A program made the position numbers and the translations under genes. A model generated the notes under the pieces. That model had not been told where the DNA came from. It made no database searches and saw only the letters and a program-made list of their open reading frames with translations. Below, piece by piece: positions 25,711 to 35,118 of a DNA stretch of 64,000 nt. The first letter of the stretch is position 1, and each line of letters opens with the position of its first letter. The stretch lies in assembly GCA_963697285.1 (NCBI GenBank), contig CAVONI010000011.1:372001-436000 (forward strand). The letters are read 5' to 3'. The DNA is from JAEUQQ01 sp963697285 (GTDB taxonomy: Bacteria > Acidobacteriota > Vicinamibacteria > Vicinamibacterales > JAFNAJ01).

Positions 25711-25986
25711 TCACGCGCGTACCGTGAAACCCGTCGCGCGCGACGTCGGCACCAACTCACCGGTCTCGACCTCGTCGACGCGCGCACCCGGGGGACCACG
25801 GCGTATCCGCGCCTCGAACCGGAACAGCGCGTCACGCTCACCTTCGGCCTCGATCTCGACGTCGCCCGACGCGGTATTCCGCACCCATCCGTGGATGCCC
25901 TCGACGCGCGCCGCCTGAAGTGTGAAGTAGCGGAACCCGACGCCTTGCACGCGTCCCCGGACCAGGAACCGGCGCGCCATCACCAT
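25711..25986 (-). CDS. acyP: Acylphosphatase
   Basis: Acylphosphatase hydrolyses carboxyl-phosphate bonds such as acetyl phosphate or 1,3-bisphosphoglycerate. The 91-residue protein contains the signature GRVQGVGFRYF with catalytic Arg19, and WVRNTASGDVEIEAEG with catalytic Asn37. ATG 25986 follows GGGAGG at a good distance; an ATG two codons later is possible. It overlaps or abuts apt on the same strand. Confidence 0.94.
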   Translation of the reverse strand: MVMARRFLVRGRVQGVGFRYFTLQAARVEGIHGWVRNTASGDVEIEAEGERDALFRFEARIRRGPPGARVDEVETGELVPTSRATGFTVRA

Positions 25987-26083
25987 GTCCGCCTCCCGCC
26001 ACTCGGCCGAACCGGAAGAGTATACGTGATGCCGCGCCAAAACCGTCCCCTGGCGACACGTGTCGCGGCCCCGCCAGCCGGCG

Positions 26084-26863
26084 TCACCGCCTGGCCGGGG
26101 TCACCGGGTCGAATCCAGCGTCGGCGAGCACCACCTGTCCTTCGGGGCCGGCCAGGACGTCCAGGAAGATCTGCGCCGCCTGGCGCTGCGGCGACGACGC
26201 GATGACGACGCCGACGTACTGAATGGGCCCGGTCGCGTCGCGCGGCACGTCGAACACGGTCCGCAACCCCGAGGCAGGATGCACGTCCGACCGGAAGACC
26301 ACCGCCGCGTCGGTCGCTCCGGCCGTGACCTGCGCGACGACGGCCTGCGCCGACGGGGCGAGTACCAGCCGACGCGCTGCCAGCAGTGCCGCCCACAACC
26401 CCTGCCGTTCGAGCCACTCACGGGTGTGGCGGCCAAGGGGCACGACGTCGGGATCTCCAATGCCGATGAGGGCGCGCTTCGCCTCGAGCACAGCCGCGAG
26501 CGACGGCAGTTCGGCGAGCCGATCCTGCGGCACGACGAGTGCGAGGCGGTTCGACGCCACCACGACGCGGTCGCTGCCATGGGTCCCGGCGAGGGGCGCC
26601 ACCTGGTCGAGAAGACTGACGTCGGCGGTGATGAAGAGATCTGCGGGGGCGCCCTCGGCGATCTGCCTTGCCAGCATGCCCGACGCCCCGAGGTGCAGCC
26701 GCACCGCCTGGCGTCCACGCTGTTCATGCAGGATCGCGAGTTCGCCGAGAGGGGCAGCGAGGCTGCTGGCCGCAAACACGATCAACGGAGGGGATGCAGG
26801 CGGAGCCGCGCAGGCAACAACCGACGCAAGCCCCAGGAAGAGGGCCGAGGCACGACACCACAT
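26084..26863 (-). CDS. modA: Molybdate ABC transporter substrate-binding lipoprotein ModA
   Basis: ModA captures molybdate in the periplasm. ATG 26863 gives 259 residues with a lipoprotein-type signal (FLGLASVVACAAP, Cys near 18). The mature protein has ModA blocks: LIVFAASSLAAPLGELA, LHLGASGMLARQIAEGAPADLFITAD, ALIGIGDPDVVPLGRHTREWL and AAVVFRSDV. No modB or modC is adjacent, so it is an orphan here. Molybdenum demand in this window is clear from the hydroxylase at 32344-34970 and the sulfite-oxidase-like enzyme at 58728. Confidence 0.88.
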   Translation of the reverse strand: MWCRASALFLGLASVVACAAPPASPPLIVFAASSLAAPLGELAILHEQRGRQAVRLHLGASGMLARQIAEGAPADLFITADVSLLDQVAPLAGTHGSDRVVVASNRLALVVPQDRLAELPSLAAVLEAKRALIGIGDPDVVPLGRHTREWLERQGLWAALLAARRLVLAPSAQAVVAQVTAGATDAAVVFRSDVHPASGLRTVFDVPRDATGPIQYVGVVIASSPQRQAAQIFLDVLAGPEGQVVLADAGFDPVTPARR

Positions 26864-26964
26864 CGCGCGAGTCCTCACGACGAGCCGGGGGGGCGCATCG
26901 CAATCGCAGCGGTTACCCGCGTTGCCGCAACGGGGGGCGGCACGGCAGGGGCCCGCGTGGGGCC

Positions 26965-27210
26965 TCACTTGGCCTCGTCGCCACCCTCTTCCTCTTCCAC
27001 GTCGTCGAACTCGCCTTCCTCGGCCCACGGGTGGGGCTGCGGACCGGCCACGATGCCAGCCAGGTCGGGATCCTCGTCGCCCGCGCGTCGCGGCGCGCTG
27101 GCCTTCTGTTCCTTGACAGCCGCTCGCCGACGGGCCTTTTCCTTCTGGGCTTCCTGGCGGGCTCGTTCGCGGTTCCGCTTCTGTGATGTCACCTTGGTGC
27201 GTGTGGCCAT
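26965..27210 (-). CDS. Small hypothetical protein with basic head and acidic tail
   Basis: The 81-residue product starts at ATG 27210. It is strongly basic in its first half (RNRERARQEAQKEKARRRAAVKEQK) and acidic at the end (EEGEFDDVEEEEGGDEAK), with no signal or membrane segment. I do not recognise the family. The polarity resembles small nucleic-acid- or ribosome-associated proteins. The frame is open upstream to 27750 but that part is low-complexity and unlikely to be translated. Confidence 0.5.
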   Translation of the reverse strand: MATRTKVTSQKRNRERARQEAQKEKARRRAAVKEQKASAPRRAGDEDPDLAGIVAGPQPHPWAEEGEFDDVEEEEGGDEAK

Positions 27211-27942
27211 GCGTTGTGTCCTCGGGTCATCACGCGATGACCACCGTGCCGGCGCCGACGCATGCAGATGGGCACGCGCCGATGAGATCGTCGTCGACGA
27301 GCGTAGCACGCCACACTCGCTGAAGCCTATCCGCGTCGCCGGTCGGCGCGATCGCTTCGGATTCAGCCGCATCACGTTGACGCCCGACCTGATGCCCTCC
27401 GGGATCGCGGGCACCGAACGCGTCGAGGGAGATCCGCGCGAGCGCGGGCCTGAAGGATGGGATGACGACGCCGGTGGTCGCGGAAGGCGCCTCTCGAGCG
27501 ACGGCGGCCTCAGGTCGGTCGCCGCGTGACCGGGATCGGCGCCCGAGGTTTCTGGACGTCGATCCCGTGGAACGACAGCCAGGACGCGACGCCGTCTGGA
27601 GTATGGTCCCCGCCCGGTTGGCGCGCAGGCGGCGCCACCGGCACGGTGGGTTCGGTCCCCAACTCCGTCGTTGTGGTCCACGACGCGACCATCCGCTTCA
27701 TCACCAGTGCCATCCAGTTCATCGCCATCTTGTGCCTTTGCTCGCCGCACCAGCGGGTCGGCGCAGCTGGCGCCTGGAAGGCGGAGCCGCGCGCGGAGTC
27801 GCCACGATCACCTACACGGTCATTGCGGAGACGACGATGTTCACCGCGAACCTGGCGTTGTCGTCGCTTGAGGCCTGTGGTGCGCCTGGGGCTCATGCCC
27901 TCCAGATCGTCATGGACGATGTTGTCGCGCCGTCCGTTCAAA
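27211..27942. other. Intergenic stretch of about 730 bases without a supported gene
   Basis: Several frames stay open because of high GC, but none shows a domain, signal peptide or plausible ribosome site. I see no tRNA or repeat. It could hold a degenerate gene or a non-coding RNA; nothing decides this. Confidence 0.35.
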
Positions 27943-30853
27943 CTACCGGGTCGCCTTTCCTGCGTCGAGATCGTTCCAGTTCAGCAAGGCATTGAAGGCC
28001 AGGAAGTAGGTACCCTGTGACTGCCAGCGCCAGAACGGGCGAATCGCGAACATCACCACGTGTCCCGTGCCGAGCGGCACGTCGACCACCTGCGCGCGGT
28101 TGGCGAGCGCCTGGCCGCCGGCGAGGGTCCCCGACAACAGCATGTCGCCCGGGTTCTGCGGGAAGCGCATGATGACGCGCGGTTGCCCCGTCTGGACGTT
28201 GACGCCGAACTGCGCCGCCATCGCCTGGAATGCCGCCACCTCGGTCGGGCCTGACTGCGCGGGCTTCGCAGCCGCGTCGGGCTCCCAGGGCGAGAGCGTG
28301 AGCCGCGTCGCCATCGGGGTCGTGTTCTGCCCGACTCCCGGGATCTGCTGTCCCCCGCCGAAGAACGCGGCGAACTCCGCCGGGATCCCGCTTCCGCCGG
28401 CGTTCAGCACCGGTTCGGCATTGAAGTACACGGGCACCTGTGCGTCGTAGCCATAGGCAATGGGACTCTTGCGATCGGTCACGATGCCGCGCATGACGGA
28501 ACCGCGCACGAACAACTGCGCCGGCGACTCCAGCGTCACACCCGACGTGACGGCGTACTCGGGGAAGATGCCCGACGTCGAGCCCTCGACGATGAGCGTG
28601 CCGCCTTCGCGCACGAACTTCGCGAGTTCCAGCAGGCCTTCCATGCCCATGCCGCCGCGTATGTCGTCGGCGGCGTCCAGCACGCCGAGGTGTGGCGTCA
28701 GGCCGCTCTTCTTGTACGGAATGGCTTCCGCACCCGACAGGCCGTTGACCTGCGCCTGCGGCGTGCCGCCGACGTGCGGAAACACGATCACGTCGTACTT
28801 CTCGCGCAGGTGCCCCTCGCGCAGCCGGATGTCGGAGAAGTAGGTGTAGGGCACGCGGTGATGATCGAACGCGGCACGCACCCATCCTTCGTCCTGCGTG
28901 CGCACCCAGCTGTGCACGTAGCCAATCCGCGGCACGTCGAGGTCGTGGGTCTTCACGGTGGGTGCCGACGCCACGGCGGTGGCCGTGAGGCTCAACGCCT
29001 TCAGCGTCGGTTCCAGCGCCGCGCGGTCGGCGTTCGGGATGATGAACGCCCCCGCGCGGAACGTGCGTCCGCCGACCTCGAAGTCGTCTTCGGCGGCCTG
29101 CATGGCCACAGCGGCGTGCGCGAAGCGCAGCGTGACGAGCGAGTTGTCGGTGGTGTGGTCGATGACGAGGGTCGTTCCTGCCCCATCGATGCCACCTGCA
29201 GGCTTCGCATCAGCCACCATGAGGCTCATCGGCTGCTCGAGCACGCGCTTGTCGGTCACGATGTGGAGCTTGACGTTCCGCATCAACTGCATCGTCCACC
29301 CGGTGTCGTCGTAAGGACGCGGGTTCGCCGGTGCGTAGTTCTGGATAGAGGTGTACATGTCCACGAGCGTCCGGTAAGGCTGATCGGCACGAATGACCCA
29401 GTCGCCCGCCTCGACCTGGACGTCGCCGGCCTTGAACGGTGCGCTCGCCGTGTGCACCTCCGCACCCTGCCGTCTTAGCGCGTTGACCATGTCGGCGGCG
29501 TTGTACTTCGCGCGCTGCCCCGCCGGGATGACCCATGCGAACGTCGGCCCGGTGCGTCCCCGTTCGACCGATCGCTTGTTCTTCAGCCAGTAGTTTTCGA
29601 GGTACATCGGTGCGTTCTTCGCGACGTGGTTCAACGCGATGAGCACCGCCGACTGCTGGATGTTCGTGTTGTTGCGCGGCCCCCACTTGATCGTCGGCAG
29701 CGGTGGGTTGGGGCGGAACCACTCGCGGCTCGTGATCGTCGCGTTCCCCGGCCAGTCGCGGTTGTCGGGGCCATAGCTCGAGACCTCGTAGAAGCGACCG
29801 ACCGCGTTGTGCGCGTGCGCGATGAAGAACATGTAGTTCGGCACCCATCCGTCGTAGAACCCGTAGGTCCACACGCCGGGCACGCCGCGCTTGGCCATCT
29901 CCATGACCTCGGTCGTCGCGAGCATCCACCACTCGTTGATCGTGATCGGATCGAGGGCCTCGTTGTAGGGCCCCGTGCCCGTCGAGGTGTAGAGATACGT
30001 CGACGCCTCGTGCAGGTCGTGCAGGATCGTCGGCATCCACTCGAGTTGCACCTTCGTCACGTTCTGCGTGAGCGCGAGCAGCTGCCCCATCCCGTCGCGG
30101 TTGTTGTCGTGCGCGACGTACTTGCCCCAGGTACATGAGCGGCGGGCGCGGCTTGCCCGTCTTCTTGCCGTAGTAGTAGGTGTCGACGTGCTTCTCGCGG
30201 CCGTCCACCTCGACGACGGGCGTGATGAAGACGATGACGTTCTTGCGGATCTGCTGGATGAAGGGCGACTCCTCGACGATCAGCCGGTAGGCGAGTTCCT
30301 GCAGCATCTCGGGCCCGCCCGTCTCAGGCGAGTGGATACCACTGGTGAGCCAGTAGATCGGCTTGGCGGTCTCGAGCAACTGCTGGGCCTGCGCCTCGGT
30401 CGTCTTGCGTGGATCGGTGAGCTGGGCCAGCATCGCCTTGTACTTCTGGAGCTGCGCGATCGTCGTCTCGTCGGCAATGGCGATCAGGCCCATGTCGCGG
30501 CCTTCTTCGGTCTTGCCGATCGTCCAGTACGAGGCACGTGGTGAGGCCTTGTCGAGCGCCTCGAGATACCGGTGGATGTCCTTCGCGTAGGTCAGTTCGC
30601 CCGGCGTCCCGACGATGCGTCCGTGGAACGTCAGCGGCGACGGCACCGTGTCGGACGCCGGCAGGTGATCGACCAACTCGGTGATGATGCGCGGATCCTG
30701 CGTGAACTCCCTGATCTTCGCCGTGTAGGCCTCGTCGATCTTCTGTGGCGCGACCGGCGTGCGGCTCGACTGGGCGCCGAGGCCGGCAATCACGGCGGCC
30801 GCGAAGGCCAGCGTCAGCGTCAGGCGGCTGCCGACGCGAATGGGATGAATCAT
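27943..30853 (-). pseudogene. M14-family zinc carboxypeptidase, interrupted by one frameshift
   Basis: Two overlapping frames give one protein of about 969 residues. The N-terminal part (from ATG 30853, after CAGGAG) has a signal peptide and the M14 zinc motif HSPE in SGIHSPETGGPEML. The C-terminal part carries the next M14 blocks (LHDLHEAS, TGTGPYNEA) and a long accessory region. The frames join near 30130-30131, where removing one extra G (+ strand) restores MYWGKYVAHDNNRDG. It would be a large secreted peptidase. The single lesion in otherwise intact sequence suggests a recent mutation or a sequencing error. If real, only the N-terminal piece would be made, without the full catalytic domain. 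Confidence 0.75.
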
Positions 30854-30972
30854 GAGACGCTCCTGCGAAAGAGGACGAACGCAGCCCGCACAACTGAGTC
30901 GAAGGGTATAGCACAACGCTGTGCTCGCGCCGGGAGTGGGTTCCTGGCGGCCGCCTCCGTCATAATGGCGAG

Positions 30973-31239
30973 GTGACCGACTGGAAGTCCTGGCTCGAGC
31001 CGATCGGCGATGCGCTCCGCGGCGCCGCGCTCGGACGACATGAACAGTTCGTGCGGCAGTACTCCTGTGAGCTCAACGACCTGTTCCTGTTGCTGTGCCA
31101 CATGGAGCTGATGGGCATCCCCAACCCTGCGACCTTGTACCTGCTCGACGTGTATCCCCTGCTCCTCGACGAGTTCCACCTGTGGCACCGCCGGATGGGC
31201 ATGCACCGCTCGCCGCTCGGCAACCTCCCCTGCTGCTGA
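30973..31239 (+). CDS. Small protein ending in Cys-Cys, paired with an ArsA-like ATPase ('cory-CC-star'-like)
   Basis: The 88-residue product starts at GTG 30973 and ends ...NLPCC immediately before the stop. It contains a helical core (RQYSCELNDLFLLLCHMELMGIPNP, then LLDVYPLLLDEFHLWHRRMG). From memory this matches a small family annotated as cory-CC-star, whose members end in CC and sit next to ArsA-related ATPases; that is what is seen here. The terminal thiols suggest metal or metalloid binding or tail recognition by the ATPase. The function is unknown. The stop lies six bases before the ATPase start. Confidence 0.7.
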   Translation: MTDWKSWLEPIGDALRGAALGRHEQFVRQYSCELNDLFLLLCHMELMGIPNPATLYLLDVYPLLLDEFHLWHRRMGMHRSPLGNLPCC

Positions 31240-31244
31240 ACACG

Positions 31245-32177
31245 ATGCGCAGGTTGCTCACCCGACAGGTGCTGTTCTTTGGCGGGAAGGGCGGCGTCGG
31301 CAAGACGACGTGCGCCGCCGCGACCGCGCTCGAGGCGGCGCGCCAGGGTCGCCACGTGCTGCTGGTCTCGGTCGATCCTGCACACTCGGTGTCGGACGTC
31401 TTCGACACGCGCATCGGCGAGTCGCCGACGGCGGTCGTCGCGGGATTGACCGCGCGGGAGCTCGATCCGGCCATCGAGGCCGGCCGCTACCTGCAGGCCG
31501 TGCGCGAACAGGTGTCACGGCTCTTCAGCCCCGCCGTCGTGCGGCAGGCCTTCCGGCAGTTCGAACTCGCCTCGCAGGCGCCCGGGCTCGAGGACGTCGC
31601 CGTGTTCGACCGGGTCATGCAACTCGTGCTCGAGCCGTCGCCCGACCACGATCTGCTCATCGTCGACACTGCGCCCACCGGTCACGCCCTCCGCATGCTG
31701 GCCATGCCCCAGGCCCTCGGTGAGTGGCTCGACGCCCTGGCCAGGCGGCGCAGCGACATCGTCGCCGAGAACGACCGGACCCCCGGCAGCGCGGATGCGG
31801 ATCCCGTGGTCGCCTCGCTGCTGCAGCGGAGCGCGAGGGTGCAGGCGTTCCATGCACGACTGACCGACCCGCTCGCGTCGGGCTTTGCGCTCGTGCTCAC
31901 ACCGGAGCGCCTCCCCATCGAGGAAACGAAGCGCGCCGCCGAGACGCTCGACCGCCTCGGCGTCGGTGTGCCCGCCGTGATCGTGAATCGCGTGCTCCCG
32001 GCCAGCGCCGAAGGGGTGTACCACGCTGCCCGGGTCAAGCAGCAGCAGGTGTATCTCCGCGAGATCGACGCCCGCTTCGGCACGTATCCACGCGTGGCCG
32101 TCACACAGCTCGAATCGGATGTTCACGGGCTTGCGGCGCTCGAACGCGTACGCTCGCAGTTGTTCGCCGCGCCGTAG
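31245..32177 (+). CDS. ArsA/GET3-family ATPase
   Basis: ATG 31245 gives 310 residues. The protein has the deviant Walker A loop KGGVGKTT (15-22), the switch I-type VSVDPAHSVSDVF, the A-loop-like LLIVDTAPTGHALRML and the usual C-terminal P-loop fold. Family members act as arsenite-pump ATPases or as tail-anchored protein targeting factors. No arsenite channel is adjacent, so neither role is proven. It is tightly coupled to the small CC-terminal protein, suggesting that protein is its partner or cargo. Confidence 0.85.
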   Translation: MRRLLTRQVLFFGGKGGVGKTTCAAATALEAARQGRHVLLVSVDPAHSVSDVFDTRIGESPTAVVAGLTARELDPAIEAGRYLQAVREQVSRLFSPAVVRQAFRQFELASQAPGLEDVAVFDRVMQLVLEPSPDHDLLIVDTAPTGHALRMLAMPQALGEWLDALARRRSDIVAENDRTPGSADADPVVASLLQRSARVQAFHARLTDPLASGFALVLTPERLPIEETKRAAETLDRLGVGVPAVIVNRVLPASAEGVYHAARVKQQQVYLREIDARFGTYPRVAVTQLESDVHGLAALERVRSQLFAAP

Positions 32178-32191
32178 CTGGAGCCGTCGTG

Positions 32192-32258
32192 ATCGCGGCG
32201 AGGACGTGTCGCGCCGAAGCCTCCGGGATCGCGGCGGGGACGTGTCGCGCCGAAGCCG
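32192..32258. repeat. Tandem direct repeat, two 31-bp copies at 36-bp period
   Basis: Copies at 32192-32222 and 32228-32258 (each beginning GATCGCGGCG and ending CGCGCCGAAGCC) differ at one base. They lie between the ArsA-like gene and the hydroxylase operon. No function is evident. Confidence 0.6.
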
Positions 32259-32343
32259 CTGACGATCCAGCGGCGAAGGCGGAAGGCGGATAGAATGCGC
32301 TCGCCAGGAGCGACCGCTCCTGCGTCGCTTCGGAGGACGTTCC

Positions 32344-32820
32344 ATGCGCGTCATCTCCTTCACGCTGAACGGCGCGCCGATGCGCGCCAACGTCGATGAC
32401 ACTCGCCCGCTGCTCTGGGTGCTTCGCGACGACCTCGGCCTGCACGGCACCAAGTACGGGTGCGGCGAATCCGTGTGCGGCACCTGCACCGTGCTGGTCA
32501 ACGACGAGGCCGTGCGTGCCTGCGCCGTCCCCGTTCGCGACGTGGAGGGCAAACGCGTCGTCACCATCGAAGGCCTGGCACGCGACGGACGGCTGCACCC
32601 GCTGCAGGACGCCTTCGTCGCGCACAACGGGTTCCAGTGCGGCTACTGCACACCCGGCATGATCATGGGCGCCTACGCCCTCCTCGCGAAGAACCCGAAG
32701 CCGACGCGCGCCGAGATCGTCGCCCACATGGATCCGCACCTCTGTCGCTGCGGGGCGCACGTGCGGATCATCGACGCCATCGAATCGGCATCCGCGGCGA
32801 TGCGAGGAGGTGCGCGATGA
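32344..32820 (+). CDS. 2Fe-2S subunit of a molybdenum hydroxylase (IorA/CoxS type)
   Basis: This 158-residue protein carries two [2Fe-2S] clusters. The plant-type set is in KYGCGESVCGTCTVLVNDEAVRAC, and the four-helix set is in GFQCGYCTPGMIM with PHLCRCGAH. It passes electrons from the molybdenum subunit to an external acceptor. Its start follows GGAGGACGTTCC. Its stop overlaps the start of the large subunit (ATGA). No FAD subunit follows, so this is the two-subunit isoquinoline-oxidoreductase-like type. Confidence 0.93.
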   Translation: MRVISFTLNGAPMRANVDDTRPLLWVLRDDLGLHGTKYGCGESVCGTCTVLVNDEAVRACAVPVRDVEGKRVVTIEGLARDGRLHPLQDAFVAHNGFQCGYCTPGMIMGAYALLAKNPKPTRAEIVAHMDPHLCRCGAHVRIIDAIESASAAMRGGAR

Positions 32821-34970
32821 AGCCTTTCGACGAACAGATGGAGGTCCCCGACGGGTGGGGGTTCGCCACCATCGTCAGCCGGCGCGACTTCCTGGCGCTC
32901 ACCGCCACCGGCCTGATCGTGATGGTCGCCCTCGACCGGTTCCTCTCGGGGCAGGAGCCCGTGCGCCCGCCACAGGGACGGCAGGGATACCCCTCGGATC
33001 TCAACGCCTACCTGCACGTCGGTGCGGATGGCCGCGTGACCTGCCTGGTGGGCAAGATCGAGATGGGACAGGGCGCCATGACCTCGCTGCCCCAACTCGT
33101 GGCCGAGGAACTCGAAGTTCCGCTCACGGCAGTGGACATCGTCATGGGCGACACCGACCTGTGCCCGTGGGACATGGGCACCTTCGGGTCGCTGAGCATC
33201 CGGCAGTTCGGCCCGATCCTTCGCACGGCCGCTGCCGAGGCCAGGGCCGTCCTGCTGCAGCTCGCGTCAGAGAGACTGCAGGTCGCCGTCGGCGACCTGC
33301 GGGCCGACGCCGGCAGCGTCGTGCAGATCAGCCACCCTGCGACGCGTGTCAGCTATGCGCAGTTGACCGAGGGCAAGCGGATCGAGCGCCGTGTCGAGAG
33401 CAAGCCCGCGCTGGAGCCGGTAAGCACGTTCACGGTCGTGGGGACGTCGGCGCCGAGACGTGACGCACTCGAAAAGGTGACCGGCACGGCGAAGTTCGCC
33501 GGCGACCTCGTGCCGCCTGGCGCCCTTCACGCGCGCATCCTCCGTCCGCCGTCACACGGGGCCGCGCTGGTATCGGCCGACACGTCGGCCGCCGAAGCCG
33601 TGCCCGGCGTCCGGGTCGTGCGCGACGGCGACCTGATCGCCGTGCTGCACCCGCATCGTGACGAGGCCGACAAGGCCCTTGACCTGGTCAAGGCCCGGTT
33701 CTCGCCCTCGGCATCGACGATCGATGACACCTCGATCTTCGCGCATCTCGTGAAGGCGGCGCCTCCAGGTGATGTCGTTCGCGAAGGCGGGACCCTGTCT
33801 GAGGGCGCACGCCTGGCGACCACCACCGTGGAGGCCACGTACCTGAACAGCTACGTCGCACATGCGCCGATGGAGCCGCACGCGGCAGTCGCGCAGGTCG
33901 AAAACGGCAAGGTCACCGTGTGGGCATCGACCCAGACGCCGTTCCCGCTGCGATCGCAGGTCGCGCAGGCGCTGAACGTACCGCCCGAGAAAGTGCGCGT
34001 CATCACGCCCTACGTCGGCGGCGGCTTCGGCGGCAAGAGCGCCGGCCGCCAGGCGATCGAAGCGGCGCGGCTCGCGTCGCTTGCGGGGGTGCCCGTGCGT
34101 GTCGTGTGGAGTCGTGAGGAGGAATTCTTCTACGACACGTTCCGGCCGGCGGCGTCCATCAGCGTCCGCGCGGGATGCGACGCCTCGCACGCCCTCACGC
34201 ACTGGGACTACACCGTGGTCGGCGCAGGCGAACGCGGCTCCGAGCACATCTACGCGATTCCGCATCACCGCACCCTCGCGCGCGGCGGCTGGAACGCCAA
34301 TCCGCCGGGGCTCCACCCGTTCGCGATCGGACCGTGGCGCGCACCGGCGGCCAACAGCAACGCCTTCGCCCGCGAGTCGCACATCGACAGTCTGGCCGCG
34401 AAGGTGCAGCTCGATCCCGTCGAGTTCAGGCTCAAGAACCTGGCCGACGCGAGGATGACGCGCGTGCTCAACGCCGCGGCGACGCAGTTCGGCTGGACGC
34501 CGAAGCCGGCGCCCAGCGGCCGTGGTGTCGGCGTGGCGCTCGGCATGGATGCCGGCACCTACGTGGCCAGCATGGCCGAAGTGCGCGTCGATCGCGCTAC
34601 CGGGCGCGTGCAGGTCGTGCGGGTCGTCTGCGTGCAGGACATGGGCGTGGTGGTCAATCCAGACGGTGCGCGGCAACAGGCCGAGGGCTGCATCACGATG
34701 GGGCTCGGCTACGCCCTGACCGAGGAGGTGCGGTTCAGGAACGGCGAGGTCCTCGACCGCAACTTCGATCGCTACGAGATGCCACGGTTCTCCTGGCTGC
34801 CGAAGATCGAAGTGGTCATCCTCGACTCGCCCGACCTGCCCGCGCAAGGCGGCGGCGAGCCGGCGATCGTGACCATGGGCGCCGTTCTGGCCAACGCGAT
34901 CTTCGACGCGGTCGGCGCACGCGTGCTGCAGTTGCCGATGACACCAGCGCGTGTGAAGGCCGCCCTGTAG
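32817..34970 (+). CDS. Molybdopterin-binding large subunit, IorB-like, with Tat signal
   Basis: The 717-residue protein has a twin-arginine motif at 21-28 (SRRDFLAL) and a hydrophobic stretch, so the enzyme is probably exported folded to the periplasm. Molybdenum-hydroxylase motifs follow: KIEMGQGAMTSLPQLVAEEL, PYVGGGFGGKS, the PWRAPAANSNAFA block and QGGGEPAIV with the likely catalytic Glu. It resembles isoquinoline 1-oxidoreductase beta and related aldehyde dehydrogenases; the substrate cannot be told. The cytoplasmic-looking 2Fe-2S partner presumably hitch-hikes through Tat. The longer frame from 32460 overlaps that gene and is not used. Confidence 0.92.
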   Translation: MKPFDEQMEVPDGWGFATIVSRRDFLALTATGLIVMVALDRFLSGQEPVRPPQGRQGYPSDLNAYLHVGADGRVTCLVGKIEMGQGAMTSLPQLVAEELEVPLTAVDIVMGDTDLCPWDMGTFGSLSIRQFGPILRTAAAEARAVLLQLASERLQVAVGDLRADAGSVVQISHPATRVSYAQLTEGKRIERRVESKPALEPVSTFTVVGTSAPRRDALEKVTGTAKFAGDLVPPGALHARILRPPSHGAALVSADTSAAEAVPGVRVVRDGDLIAVLHPHRDEADKALDLVKARFSPSASTIDDTSIFAHLVKAAPPGDVVREGGTLSEGARLATTTVEATYLNSYVAHAPMEPHAAVAQVENGKVTVWASTQTPFPLRSQVAQALNVPPEKVRVITPYVGGGFGGKSAGRQAIEAARLASLAGVPVRVVWSREEEFFYDTFRPAASISVRAGCDASHALTHWDYTVVGAGERGSEHIYAIPHHRTLARGGWNANPPGLHPFAIGPWRAPAANSNAFARESHIDSLAAKVQLDPVEFRLKNLADARMTRVLNAAATQFGWTPKPAPSGRGVGVALGMDAGTYVASMAEVRVDRATGRVQVVRVVCVQDMGVVVNPDGARQQAEGCITMGLGYALTEEVRFRNGEVLDRNFDRYEMPRFSWLPKIEVVILDSPDLPAQGGGEPAIVTMGAVLANAIFDAVGARVLQLPMTPARVKAAL

Positions 34971-34992
34971 GGGCCGCGCCCCCGCGCGGCCC
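34967..34992. repeat. 26-bp palindromic dispersed repeat, copy 1
   Basis: It begins GTAGGGGCCGCG and ends CGCGGCCC, with arms that fold on themselves. Exact copies lie (inverted) at 54988-55013 and 55085-55110. Here it overlaps the stop codon TAG of the hydroxylase gene. It is REP-like. GC-rich partial repeats containing CCCCAGTG continue to about 35035. Confidence 0.7.
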
Positions 34993-35118
34993 GACCCGCG
35001 CCCCAGTGGGGCCCGACCTGCACCCCAGTGCGGCCCGTCGCGGTCTGGCCATGGCGCGCTATACTCGCCGGCACCCTTCGGGCCTCGAGGGGTGCCGTCC
35101 CGTTGCCAGGAGTGCTCA

